NCBI GenBank assembly: GCA_028095005.1
Contig: CM051459.1
Location: 201,229,902-201,293,901 of the forward strand
DNA: 64,000 nt
Direction: 5' to 3'
Origin: Rhynchospora pubera
Taxonomy: Eukaryota > Streptophyta > Magnoliopsida > Poales > Cyperaceae
The notes beneath the pieces were generated by a model. The model saw only the letters and a list, made by a program, of their open reading frames with translations. It was not told the DNA's origin and did no database searches. Positions 48,638 to 59,343 of this stretch are shown piece by piece; within the stretch, counting starts at the first letter, position 1; every line of letters starts with the position of its first letter. The position numbers and the translations under genes are program-made.

Positions 48638-50603
48638 TGTTATTATTTTTTTTTGTCCAAGTAGTTACTTATCGATTATTAGTCCTTTGTGGATTATTTA
48701 TTTCTTGATTAATGGTTATAGTTAGCTTCCGAAGTTTTTTAATTTTAACATTTTCCCAAATTTATTATTATTTTATGTAGTTCAAAATTTTTTTCCCTCG
48801 CATTGCATGCTAACCTTCAAATGATAGAGCATGTGTACTATAGCTAAAATTCAACAAAAACCATGTAAATTAAAAATAGCAAATAATTGTGTATCGCATA
48901 ATGCAAACTTAAAAATTATATATTTATAAAACAATAAAAAAATAAAAACCGATATAACGATATAAAAATAAAAAAAACTATATTAGTATAGTCAAACAAA
49001 CATACTTATCATAAATATATATAAATTATAAAAAGATATTAAATAGAATTTTGTCACAAACTCATGTATCGAGAGAAACTCAACATCCGACCTAACGTGA
49101 AACTTTGTGAAACTTTTATTTTTTGTGTAGGTCGCGCAACACGCGACGCCCCCGCTAATATATGATCACTAGATGCTCGCTATCTATTGTAATTTAACAA
49201 TTACATGACACCACCTCCGCTGGATGGTCCTGATACTTTCACAAGAGGTCAGATGGTACTAAAAGAGGAACGTTTATCCTTTAAATATGGAAACACATAA
49301 ATCTGCCGTATGTAATTTTTTGACAATCAAGTACAGAAATTTTTTTTGCATACGCTCACTGTTTACTTCACCCATACTATACTACTTAAGTCATAACCAC
49401 ACTTCATTCAGTCATGAAATTTTTAGACCTTTGATAGGCCGTACCTACCCCTTTCAGAAAATTTTCGCACGGTAAAAAGGTAACATTAAATGAAAGACAA
49501 TGATTATATAAAGGGAATTTAAGGCAGTGTTTGTATGCTTTACTCTTAGATGCAACACATGCTTTTGATATCTGACAATAGCCCTTGAAAATATTTACTG
49601 ATAATTCCCTTAACTTTTTGTTTATTACCAGATTTTTAGAACTTTCTTATCTAACAAACACACAATTGTACTTTCATAAAATGCACTAACCTGGAAATGG
49701 AATCGCTAAAGAAATGCTCATAGAAATGTTATGTTGGATGTCAACAAGTCAAATTTACAAGAGAAACCCGTCAACACTTTATTATTATCTAAACCATATC
49801 AATCAGGGAGCTCTAATAGTACAAACTCGATTCAGCATTAGACATTTCACTCAGTAGCAAGAGGGAGCACTTGACAAAATACATTTGTATCATTTTCTTT
49901 GCTGATTACAATCTCTATGAAAGGAGTTGTTGCTTGCTTTCAAAATCCAACAGTTCTCTTCGAGATCCATGCATCCAAAGACATTTGGGTCATTACCAAA
50001 GCTCTTAGGAGGTGCTTATCTAAGAGGTACCCATGAATGTACACTCCAATATACTTCTTGGTAAGTAGCTGAAAATTTGAAATTTTTTGTCAGCATAACA
50101 ACAAAAAATATATCTAAGAACATGAGCACAATCACAAGCAAATACAATGTACACACTTGCACATGACAAATATTATTATTTTTTCTACCACACATGACTA
50201 ATATGTGTAGAGATGGAAAACTTTGGTTCCTACAATACTTTTAAATTTGATGGAAGATTAAAAATAGCTTGATGTAATGCTTTGAAGTAAAATAAAAAAA
50301 AAACTTACAATTAGGTCCATGGACATGTAATCAAATTTTTTTATTACTAGAACCAAAGCATTCTACAATCCACATACAGTTGTGGTGATTATAAATGCCC
50401 CTGCATACAATTGGTGGTCAATGCCTATGGAATCCAATATTGTCTCAAGTTCCTTCAGATAACAGAATACCTTGTAAAGTTCATCTTTCAAGGAACTCGT
50501 TAGACACTATTTTTAAATATCTCCTTACATATGAGAATCACGACTTTAAATATGTTTAGATTTTATGAAAATCACCACAATATTTTTCAAGCAATATATA
50601 ATG

Positions 50604-50832
50604 GGTGTGTTTGGATGAGCCGGGAATAGGGAATAGGAATAAGAAATTTCGTTTTCCGTACATATTCTTATTCTTGTGCAACCCAAACAACACAAGACTA
50701 AGGAATAAGGGCTCTTATTCCTATACTAACAAAACCATGGTATAAGAATAAGGAATAAGGATAAGCACGCAAACCGAAATTTCTTATTCCTATTCTCTAT
50801 TCCCGGCTTATTCCGTTACATCCAAACACACC
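50604..50832. mobile_element. Tourist-like MITE
   Basis: The terminal inverted repeat gggtgtgtttggatg is perfect at both ends, with aat on both sides (50601-50603 and 50833-50835). The interior is built of ggaataaggaataag-type motifs in both orientations. About 229 bp. Confidence 0.82.
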
Positions 50833-51882
50833 CAATATGTTTCACATCTAAAATGTACTCAAATTTAATGAGATTAGAAACAAAAAAATGAACACCAAGA
50901 GTATAAGTTATGACAATCATAAGTACCATTTCATATGATTGTTTATGTAGTCTTATTAGATCCTTTATAAAAAAGACCGATACTATATCTTAATATATTT
51001 AAACTTACAAAAATAAAATCTTTGATTTTATCTGATACTTCAACACAATATTTTTTTTAGCATGTAATATCTTTATGATTGAAAGACACGTCCCAAATTC
51101 TAAATGATTGGAGCTGCACAAGTAAAAAAAAAAAATGCAAATTTTTATTATTTTTATAAAAAAAATGAATCATGCAATATGCTAATGTTTTGTCATTTCA
51201 AATCTATGAGTTGAACATATTGTTTAATGTTTTATGAACATGAAAAGCATTTTCTTAGTTAGTGTAAAATTTGAGCCCCATCTCCCAACCAAAATAATAA
51301 TAACTAGCAAAAAATATCGCACTCCGAAGGATCAAAATTAAATTTGTTGCGATTAAAAATTAATAATAGTTCAAATACCATGTCAATTTAATTTTATATT
51401 TTTCAAACAAAAGGATATAAAAAAATAAAATAGAATATATATATTTATCGGAAACTATTTTATATAATGAAATTAAAGTCAGATTAGAAGACACCATTAG
51501 TAGTTTCATGAATAGTTTTCTATAGCCAGCGGCAACAATCACTATTTTTTACATGACATTAGTTAAGGATAGGTACAATATTACCATAATTTTAATTTTT
51601 TTTTAGAACGAAGCAATATCCATTTGAATTGCTAGTAACATGTTTAATTGTTAATCTGATAAAACTATTCCATCAAATGTTATTAATTCTCGTCGATAAA
51701 TCACGTGTTTAAAAAGAGATGAAATTTGATTATCAATAAATGTCATTTTATAATCACATTGAAAATTTGTAGAAGTAAAATAATTGTGTAAAATATTGCG
51801 AAAGTGTAAAATTAAAAAGTTCATAGCATTAGATTTTTTTCAGAAATTTTGTTATTATGTATGTAAAATTTTGTTATAATTA

Positions 51883-53270
51883 GAAACGAACGGGGATTTA
51901 TAAAGTTCATTTTTTTTCACATCTTCGTGCATCAAGTTTCTTTTATTCTATCTAATTTTTGATGTCTCGTTACAATACTTTTTTCATTAACAATTCAGAT
52001 TTTTAATTGAAAAAATAAATGTGAAATGTCGTACTTATTACATTTTTAAAGGAAAAAGACATTAACGCCGGAAAATCATAATTCGCGTCTGAACTAATTT
52101 CGACAGACAGTATACTCTTTATTACTTCTTGCTTTTATACTGAACTAATTTCAAATTTCTTTTGACGTAGATACATTAATTTGGAAATAAAAACAATACC
52201 AGTAGTTTATATTTCTTGTTCGAGAATCAGATTTAAACTATTAATAAAAAAAAATGAGCCGAGAATTAGATCTTAAATTATTAATAGAAGAATGAGTTAA
52301 AAAATTAGAAAGCTAATTGATAGGGTAGAAATAGATTTTTATGTCAAGGACACAATGGACAAAGGAAGAAATACTTATTGATTAATCGGAGTACAGTTTG
52401 TATGAAAAGGATTATGGAGGCTAGGAATTCTTGAACTTAAATGCATCATTTGCTACTTTTAAAGTGGCGGTGGAAATACTACAATCCTGCTTATTATAAT
52501 GGTATTTAGAAAACTCTAGTGTGGCACAATTATGATGTTTGTTCTTCCACCACAAAATTTTTTTTTCATTTTTGGCATAAGTGAAGAAATTGCATAACAT
52601 GGGGTTATTTCTAAAAATTTATACTTGGCTCAGGAATAGCCGATTCAGGAAGTAATATTTCTTTTTAGATGGATATTTGGGAGGGGGGCGTGCTCTTTCG
52701 AGTAGATACCCTTACTTTTTTCTATACGTAACAACCTACAAGTGAATTTACATGATGTTATTTTGGCAGCAAGGGAGAAACATTTATTTCAAAAGAGCAC
52801 TCATTGAAATTGTACTGCAAGAATGGTACGAGATTCAACACACTTGTTGATCCCTCAATACTATACTCAAGAACCAGACCAAATGCTGTGCAAATGGAGA
52901 ATTCTGGCACTTTTACCTCACCTGATTTATATGCTTTTTTGAATTTGAGAGGGGTGTAGGTACAATGTCCTTTACTCTGGAGTGTGGTGGCAGTTGCCAA
53001 TTTCACACAAGAACAAAATTTTTTATGCGGTACTGGCATGGGTAACAAATTTAATTGAGAAATTTACTAAATTTACCCTTAAAGTCTTTCTTTGAGATTT
53101 CAATCTGAGGGTAATTCTGTTGTCGTGTGCATTAAAAGAGAAGTGATAAAAATTAACCATATAATCATTCTGGAGCAAGTAAATCGATTTTCATTCACTT
53201 CATTTATCTTCACTTATTGCTTTGTTTCATCTTGTCCTGAAAATTCCGGAGCAGACCAAGGGATTTGAAA
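51883..53270. repeat. 1.4 kb direct repeat, copy 2
   Basis: This is the partner of 46280-47648. It has about 180 bp (near 52918-53110) that are missing from copy 1. On the minus strand that block gives an open frame of 96 codons with no recognisable family. Confidence 0.8.
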
Positions 53271-53452
53271 TTTTAACATCAAGGTATATTGTCTGGTTGT
53301 TCAAAGTCAGGCAACCTCGGCTCCTTGCAAGAACAGAGCCCGTGAAAGATGCAATTTTTTTTGAATTGAAAATACCTACTACAATGGGCTGATTTAAATG
53401 GGCCTAATTAGGGGTCTTTAACTTCTTACGGCTTTCTTTTGTTGTTGTTTAA

Positions 53453-53620
53453 GGGGTCGTTTGGATGCGTCCCAAATTCCGGGAATAAACAATTTCGGGC
53501 ATAAATTTTAATATAAACAATCTAAATTCTTCACAAAATTACACACTTTCCAATAAATTTATGTCTAGAAATAACAAATTTTCCCAATTCCCCCAATTCC
53601 TAAACGATCCAAACGCCCCC
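53453..53620. mobile_element. Tourist-like MITE with TAA duplication
   Basis: The ends are ggggtcgtttggatgcg and, inward from the right, gggggcgtttggatcg, with TAA flanking on both sides (53450-53452 and 53621-53623). 168 bp and noncoding. Confidence 0.85.
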
Positions 53621-53791
53621 TAAGAGCCTCCACTTCTGGAGGTTAAAGCATTTGATTATCTGAAAAGCAGGACCACCGGACCAGAATAAGCTGCGTGACT
53701 TTTGTTGCTCTCACTCCCAATTCTTCTTCATTCTTTTTTCTCTTTTTTCGTACTCTTTTTAGGCATTGCTCTCCAACACCATATTGGTTGG

Positions 53792-54458
53792 TAGGGGTGC
53801 ATAACGTGGAAAACGACCACGAAAGTGGTCATTTTCGTTAACCGTTGCATTGATGCACGAAATTTTTATATTTATTGCGTTGATTGTTGCATCCGTTTAA
53901 CACATGTTGCGTTGATTGTTCCGTTGATGGGAACGATCAAAACGGTTATAACCGTCTTTGACTACCTAACTATTTTGCATTTTATTAAGATGTAAGAAAA
54001 TAAACTATTCTGCATTTTGTATGAAACAGAGATAAAAAAATGACAGGTTAGGTCACGCGGGAAAGGAGGAGGAGGCACTATAATCACCTCTTGCTCTCGA
54101 CGACGATTGTACTCGGTGGTGCAGAGGCGATAGAGATAGATGTGACTGTGTTCGGCGGAAAAATGACGGAGCGACGCTGTAGAAATCTAATTTTACTCAT
54201 TTCTCCCTCAATCTCTCTGCTGAGGTCCTCTGCAATCTAATAATAAAACCATAAAAAAAAATTAGACAAAATACGCGAAATAAACGACCACGAAACGTAC
54301 CAGTTTCACTAATCGTTCCGTTCTGAGACAGAACAATATTTTTATTTGCATTGGTTGTTCCGTTCCTTAAACGAAACTGAAATCCTTATCCGTTATCGTT
54401 CAGTTCCGGACGAAACGAAACGAAAGAACGGTTGAAACGGCTACCGTTTTCAGCCCTA
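53792..54458. mobile_element. hAT-like element with 8-bp TSD, word type AACGGTT/CGAAACG
   Basis: The exact duplication TTGGTTGG lies at 53784-53791 and 54459-54466. The ends are taggggtgca and, inward from the right, tagggctgaa. Both outer parts are arrays of gttccgttgat/cgaaacgaaacg words. The middle (about 54040-54240) is a non-repetitive, more GC-rich block that could be acquired sequence. 667 bp. Confidence 0.92.
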
Positions 54459-56017
54459 TTGGTTGGAACGTAAGAATTATATAAGTATGATTTTTTTTAA
54501 TGCAAAATTTAAGCTATCACAATGCTTTTTAATTAAATAAGTGAAGCAAGCGAGAGTGAGGAAGAAAGAACCAAAAAAAAAAAAAAAAGATTACAATTAG
54601 GGATGATAACGACTGAATATGCATAAAATTTAGAAAATTGATAGTTATTTCAGAACTTTTATCCCTCCTTTTGGATAAAATCATCCGGTACATTGAATCG
54701 ACAACGTGATTCCTTCTTACTTGATTTGCAAAGTCCCCTTCTACTACAGAAGAAAAATTTAACCTGATCCAACTATCCAAATAGCATGATTTTATCCTGG
54801 ATGGTTCGGACTAAGTGATGCCAGTTATGTACTATATTAAAAGAGAGTGACATGCCAAACATGTAGCTTTTCTCAAGTTAAGAATCTAAGACGGCCAACT
54901 CGTGGCGTATTTCAATCAACAAAGACTTATCATGGTTAGCGTATCAATCAACGACACTGATTAATTAATCAATTGATAGCGAGATATCATTAATTACAAA
55001 TTAGGCATTGTGGGTTTCCTCCTTCACCCAAACCCAGCTGTTGATTTGCTGTTGAGCGAAAAATAATAGAATGCATGACAGCCACGTCGGCAGGCCTACC
55101 CCTTGCATGCCTTCCACTCTCTCCTTCATGGACCTGGTCCACTGGCCAGCGACCTCTGCGGGACCCACGAAAGCAATAGTTTGAACTTTGAACAGTTTAT
55201 TATTACTAAACTTCAAAAAAAAAAAAGAACAGTTTATTATTGTATTCTTAGCCTAGGTAGTACCAACGACAGTGCAACACCTGGTCTCCACAAAACTTTG
55301 TACTATAGTTACTGTTTACTATCACTATATAATATTATTATTAATTTGTTTTTATTAACAGGTTAAATCTGTTCAGCTATTAGGTATTACTATTAGGATT
55401 CTTTAGTATGAACACGCAGTAAAATTTGTCTAGAAATAAGATAAAAGTATTTGTGAGCTTTATAATTAGCAGTTGAGACTTAGTTTCTGAACCTTAAAAG
55501 CCTATTGTACTTGATTGCGTTTAAATTAGCATTTACAAACAGCGCAAATTACAGAAGAATGGACCTTAGTATTTATAAAACTATTTGTACGGTGGGATTT
55601 TCCAAATTTTTTTTAATCAAGTTGAAATTCAATCGGTCACAATATGCCCATACATCCGTTGATTTTAAGATGTATCTGAGGTTGCTTTCATTGATTTGAA
55701 TATGGGACAAATCCCATAAAACAAATAAGCCAAAAGCAACAAAGCGGCGGAGACATCCTTGCACCATTTATTTAATTATCTTTTTTTTTTTTGTATATTT
55801 GTTACTATATTTCAACGTGCAACCAACACACATCACAAAACTTAGCCTAACAAAAATTGTAAACCGCCTTGAAGAGTCCCAAATATCATTTTGTTTTAGT
55901 CTCTCGTCTTCCCTCTCTCCTTCAAGCCCTTCCGAAACCCAAACAGAAGAGAGAAAAAAAACACATGTAAACTCTTACCTGCATCTACTCTACAAACATA
56001 CTCAGAAAAAGGTCACC

Positions 56018-58618
56018 ATGGCTGGATGTTTGTTCACTCCTTTTATCTTACAACGAAATATCTTCTTCTATCTATCATTCGTTTTCCTTCACATCTCCAT
56101 CTATGCAATCCCTCCACCAAGTTCAAAGTTTGAGCCAAGAGATGTATACATGATCAGCTGCGGTGCACCAGGCGCATCCCAACTAGATGATGGACGTACC
56201 TTTCGTTCTGACCCAGATACTGCTTCATACCTCTCCACCTCGACCGACATAAAAATTTCAGCTGACAACCCACCTCATGCCTCAGCCGGGCCATTAGCAC
56301 CCATATACCTAACTGCACGTGTATTCACCGACCAATCCACGTACAGCTTCTACATTGCAGAACCTGGCCGGCATTGGGTACGTCTACACTTTTTTCCTCT
56401 ACCAAATTCACACTATAACCTCTCTTCGGCCACCTTTTCAGTAAATGCTGATTCAATTGTGCTTCTCCATGGATTTTCATTACCTGCCATACCACCTTCG
56501 CCTGTAATCAAAGAATATCTCATCACAACACAAAGTAACACCATGAAGCTCTCTTTCTCTCCATTAAAAGGCTCAGTTGCCTTTGTGAATGCAATTGAGG
56601 TCGTCTCGGCTCCACCAAACCTCATACCAAACACCACTGCTGCAGCAGGGACCACCACAAATGGTCAGATTGATCTGACAAACAATGCTTTGCAAGTCGT
56701 GTACCGGTTGAACATGGGTGGGCCGTTGATCACACCAGGAAATGACACTCTCTACCGGTATTGGCTACCTGACACGACATTTTTGAAACTTCCTGGAGCA
56801 GCTGCTGCTGCGTGGGTCCCAGTGAACACAGTCAAGTACCCAGACGGTGGCGCAATGACTCCATTGATAGCACCACCAACTGTGTATTCAACTGCACAGC
56901 AAATGGCACAGTCGAATGTAACAGATGCTCGATTCAACATTTCCTGGGAGATGGCAGCAGAGCCAGGCTTCTCATACCTAGTACGCCTGCACTTCTGTGA
57001 CATTGTGAGCAAAGTATTAAATAACCTGTACTTTAATGTATACCTAAATGGTCTCATGGGGGTGCCAAACCTCGATCTATCCAGCCTAACCATGGGCCTT
57101 GCTGTGACCTACTATAGAGATTTTGTGCTAGATTCATCGAGCATAAGCAACTCCACCATCCTTGTGCAAGTGGGTCCCGCCTTAACAAGCTCCGGAAACC
57201 CAAATGCGATACTAAATGGGCTAGAGCTAATGAAAATAAGCAACGCAGCTAATAGTTTAGACGGGTTCTATGCTGCTAAGCCAAAAAAAAATAGTGTGAC
57301 GAAAATGGTAATGTCTGCCATTGGATTGGCTATGGCAGCTATTGCAACGGCTCTTGTGTTCACAATGTTCTGTAGAAGAAGGTGCGAAAAGCCAGGATGG
57401 GAGAGGAAAAGTAGCTTTTCTTCTTGGCTCATTCCACTTAATGCAAGCCAGTCAACCTCGAGTTTCTTAAGCGGGTACAGCAAAAGCTCCAGGAGCCGAT
57501 TTGGGTCAACCCGGAGTAAAAATGGGTTTTCTGGAATCTTTATGTCAGGGACATATGCGGTCAGCCGTGTCTTCACATTTTCTGAAATTCAAAAGGCTAC
57601 CAAAAACTTTGATGAAAAGGCAGTAATTGGAGTTGGTGGTTTTGGTAAGGTGTACCTTGGTGAACTAGAGGATGGCACCAAATTGGCCATAAAACGAGGA
57701 AATCCATCATCAGACCAAGGTATGCATGAATTTTTGACTGAAATTGAATTGCTATCCAAGCTTCGACACCGACATCTGGTGTCGCTTATCGGTTGCTGTG
57801 ATGAGAAGAATGAGATGATATTGGTCTATGAGTACATGGCAAACGGGACCCTTAGGGACCATTTATATGTTGGTAATGGAGGGGGTGAGACTGGCATGCC
57901 GGTGCTCAATTGGAAGAAGAGGCTTGAGATCAGCATTGGGGCTGCTAAGGGTCTTCACTACCTACACACAGGTGCAGCTCAAGGGATCATCCACCGTGAC
58001 ATCAAAACTACAAATATATTGCTGGATGAGAACTTTGTGGCCAAGGTGGCAGATTTTGGTCTATCAAAGGCTGCCCCCTCACTTGAGCAAACACATGTCA
58101 GCACAGCTGTGAAAGGTAGTTTTGGATACCTAGACCCTGAGTACTTCAGGCGTCAACAGTTGACAGACAAATCTGATGTGTACTCTTTTGGGGTTGTACT
58201 TTTCGAAATTCTTTGCGCAAGGCCAGCAATAAACCCAGCCTTGCCTAGAGACCAGGTCAACCTGGCTGAGTGGGCCCTACAATGGCATCGGAAGGGTCAA
58301 CTGGATAAAATTATCGACCCCACAATAGCAGGTACAATTAATCCAGATTCACTAATTAAGTTTGTAGATGCTGCTGAGAAATGCTTAGCAGACTATGGGG
58401 TCGACCGGCCAACAATGGGAGATGTTTTGTGGAAGCTAGAATCAGCCCTGCAATTGCAAGTGGCTTCTCCTCCCGCAGCTGAGAGCTCAGGAAGTGGCAG
58501 TGGCGTGGAAGTGCCTTTGAAGAAAATGGCTTCTCAGAAAAATGGGTTAACAGGTTTTGATAGCTTCAATGATAGATCCGGAACCCAAATCCCACCTCCT
58601 TTAAACCAAGGGAGATGA
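56018..58618 (+). CDS. CrRLK1L malectin-like receptor kinase
   Basis: A plasma-membrane receptor kinase of the THESEUS/HERK/ERULUS family, which senses cell-wall state and growth. Intronless, 866 aa, as usual for this family. The chosen ATG (ccATGGCTGG) starts a signal peptide (FFYLSFVFLHISIYA); an in-frame ATG 73 codons upstream would add a stretch that looks like leader sequence. Two malectin-like domains cover about 35-415 (NYxISCG-type motif DVYMISCGAPGAS; YRLNMGGPLITPGNDT; VRLHFCDIV). A transmembrane segment is at about 426-450. The kinase has GVGGFGKVYLGE at about 537, Lys in LAIKRG at about 556, HRD in GIIHRDIKTTN at about 657 and DFG at about 677, so it looks catalytically competent. 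By memory the kinase is closest to the At5g24010/ERULUS group. Confidence 0.96.
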   Translation: MAGCLFTPFILQRNIFFYLSFVFLHISIYAIPPPSSKFEPRDVYMISCGAPGASQLDDGRTFRSDPDTASYLSTSTDIKISADNPPHASAGPLAPIYLTARVFTDQSTYSFYIAEPGRHWVRLHFFPLPNSHYNLSSATFSVNADSIVLLHGFSLPAIPPSPVIKEYLITTQSNTMKLSFSPLKGSVAFVNAIEVVSAPPNLIPNTTAAAGTTTNGQIDLTNNALQVVYRLNMGGPLITPGNDTLYRYWLPDTTFLKLPGAAAAAWVPVNTVKYPDGGAMTPLIAPPTVYSTAQQMAQSNVTDARFNISWEMAAEPGFSYLVRLHFCDIVSKVLNNLYFNVYLNGLMGVPNLDLSSLTMGLAVTYYRDFVLDSSSISNSTILVQVGPALTSSGNPNAILNGLELMKISNAANSLDGFYAAKPKKNSVTKMVMSAIGLAMAAIATALVFTMFCRRRCEKPGWERKSSFSSWLIPLNASQSTSSFLSGYSKSSRSRFGSTRSKNGFSGIFMSGTYAVSRVFTFSEIQKATKNFDEKAVIGVGGFGKVYLGELEDGTKLAIKRGNPSSDQGMHEFLTEIELLSKLRHRHLVSLIGCCDEKNEMILVYEYMANGTLRDHLYVGNGGGETGMPVLNWKKRLEISIGAAKGLHYLHTGAAQGIIHRDIKTTNILLDENFVAKVADFGLSKAAPSLEQTHVSTAVKGSFGYLDPEYFRRQQLTDKSDVYSFGVVLFEILCARPAINPALPRDQVNLAEWALQWHRKGQLDKIIDPTIAGTINPDSLIKFVDAAEKCLADYGVDRPTMGDVLWKLESALQLQVASPPAAESSGSGSGVEVPLKKMASQKNGLTGFDSFNDRSGTQIPPPLNQGR

Positions 58619-59343
58619 GGAGGTGGTTCTTGTTTCTAAGGTGCTCCTTGGACCCCATACAAATTCTTTTTTCCCCTCTAATTTATGGAAACCAATGCAT
58701 CAAACACACATTAGTGGTCGCTGCTAATGATCACAGAATGAGCCATTTTACCTATTCTTTTACTTATCTTTTTTTCCTTATATTTGGTTGCTACTTTTGG
58801 TTTGGAGGTGTATGAATAAGAAATTTTTTTTTAACCCACAGTAGATATGCTCATGCAATCGCCTGTAAATTATTTAGAAACAATTTAATCAGTGCATTGT
58901 GGTTCTTAGTCTTTAATTATTGTATTTCATGACTGTCTTATTATAAGGAGAACATGACGATTAAATCATTAAAAGATGGATAGCGTCTGAAGAGATTTGA
59001 ATTTTGTTTGTTACATCTTCCCCCTTCACATCCTAAAAGAAAAGTTTCAAAAATAAATTGTCTCATCAATTAAAAGCCTTAATATTTCTAAAGAACATAG
59101 ATGTTTGCTTGTTAAAAGGTTCATACAAAATAAAGTTGACATACAAAGTTAAAAGGCTTAATCTAACATAAAAGGTGCTCATATAACCATTTTATTATTG
59201 TTCAACACTGCAGAAAACTAATGCAAGAAGAAAAACGAATCAACATACAGTAACATGAGATTACAAATCAACAAAGGTTATGTTACCTTGAAGGATCAAC
59301 ACATTATACAATGAGGGGCATTAACTCTTCGTTCATGAAGAGG
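58619..59343. other. convergent spacer between receptor kinase and ORC5
   Basis: This holds the 3' regions of two genes transcribed toward each other. I see no further gene. Confidence 0.5.

Larger units (their letters stand above)
42148..56017. other. 13.9 kb gene-poor interval
   Basis: No gene can be supported between the bHLH and receptor-kinase start codons. The interval holds the bHLH promoter, MITEs at 44050, 48238, 50604, 53453 and 53792, a pair of 1.4 kb direct repeats (46280 and 51883), and AT-rich spacer. A more GC-rich patch at about 43380-43700 has no recognisable identity. The last 200 bp are the receptor-kinase 5' leader. Confidence 0.6.

Noticed and set aside
46280..53270. LTR retrotransposon with 1.4 kb LTRs
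   Set aside because: The repeats lack TG...CA ends, a primer-binding site and a polypurine tract, and no gag or pol motif appears in the 4.2 kb between them. Kept as a direct duplication.
55001..55216. 71-codon frame on the minus strand upstream of the receptor kinase
   Set aside because: No family match, no conserved motif and no splice context.
55799..56017. N-terminal extension of the receptor kinase by 73 codons
   Set aside because: The extra residues do not look like a receptor N-terminus, and the signal peptide begins right after the ATG at 56018.
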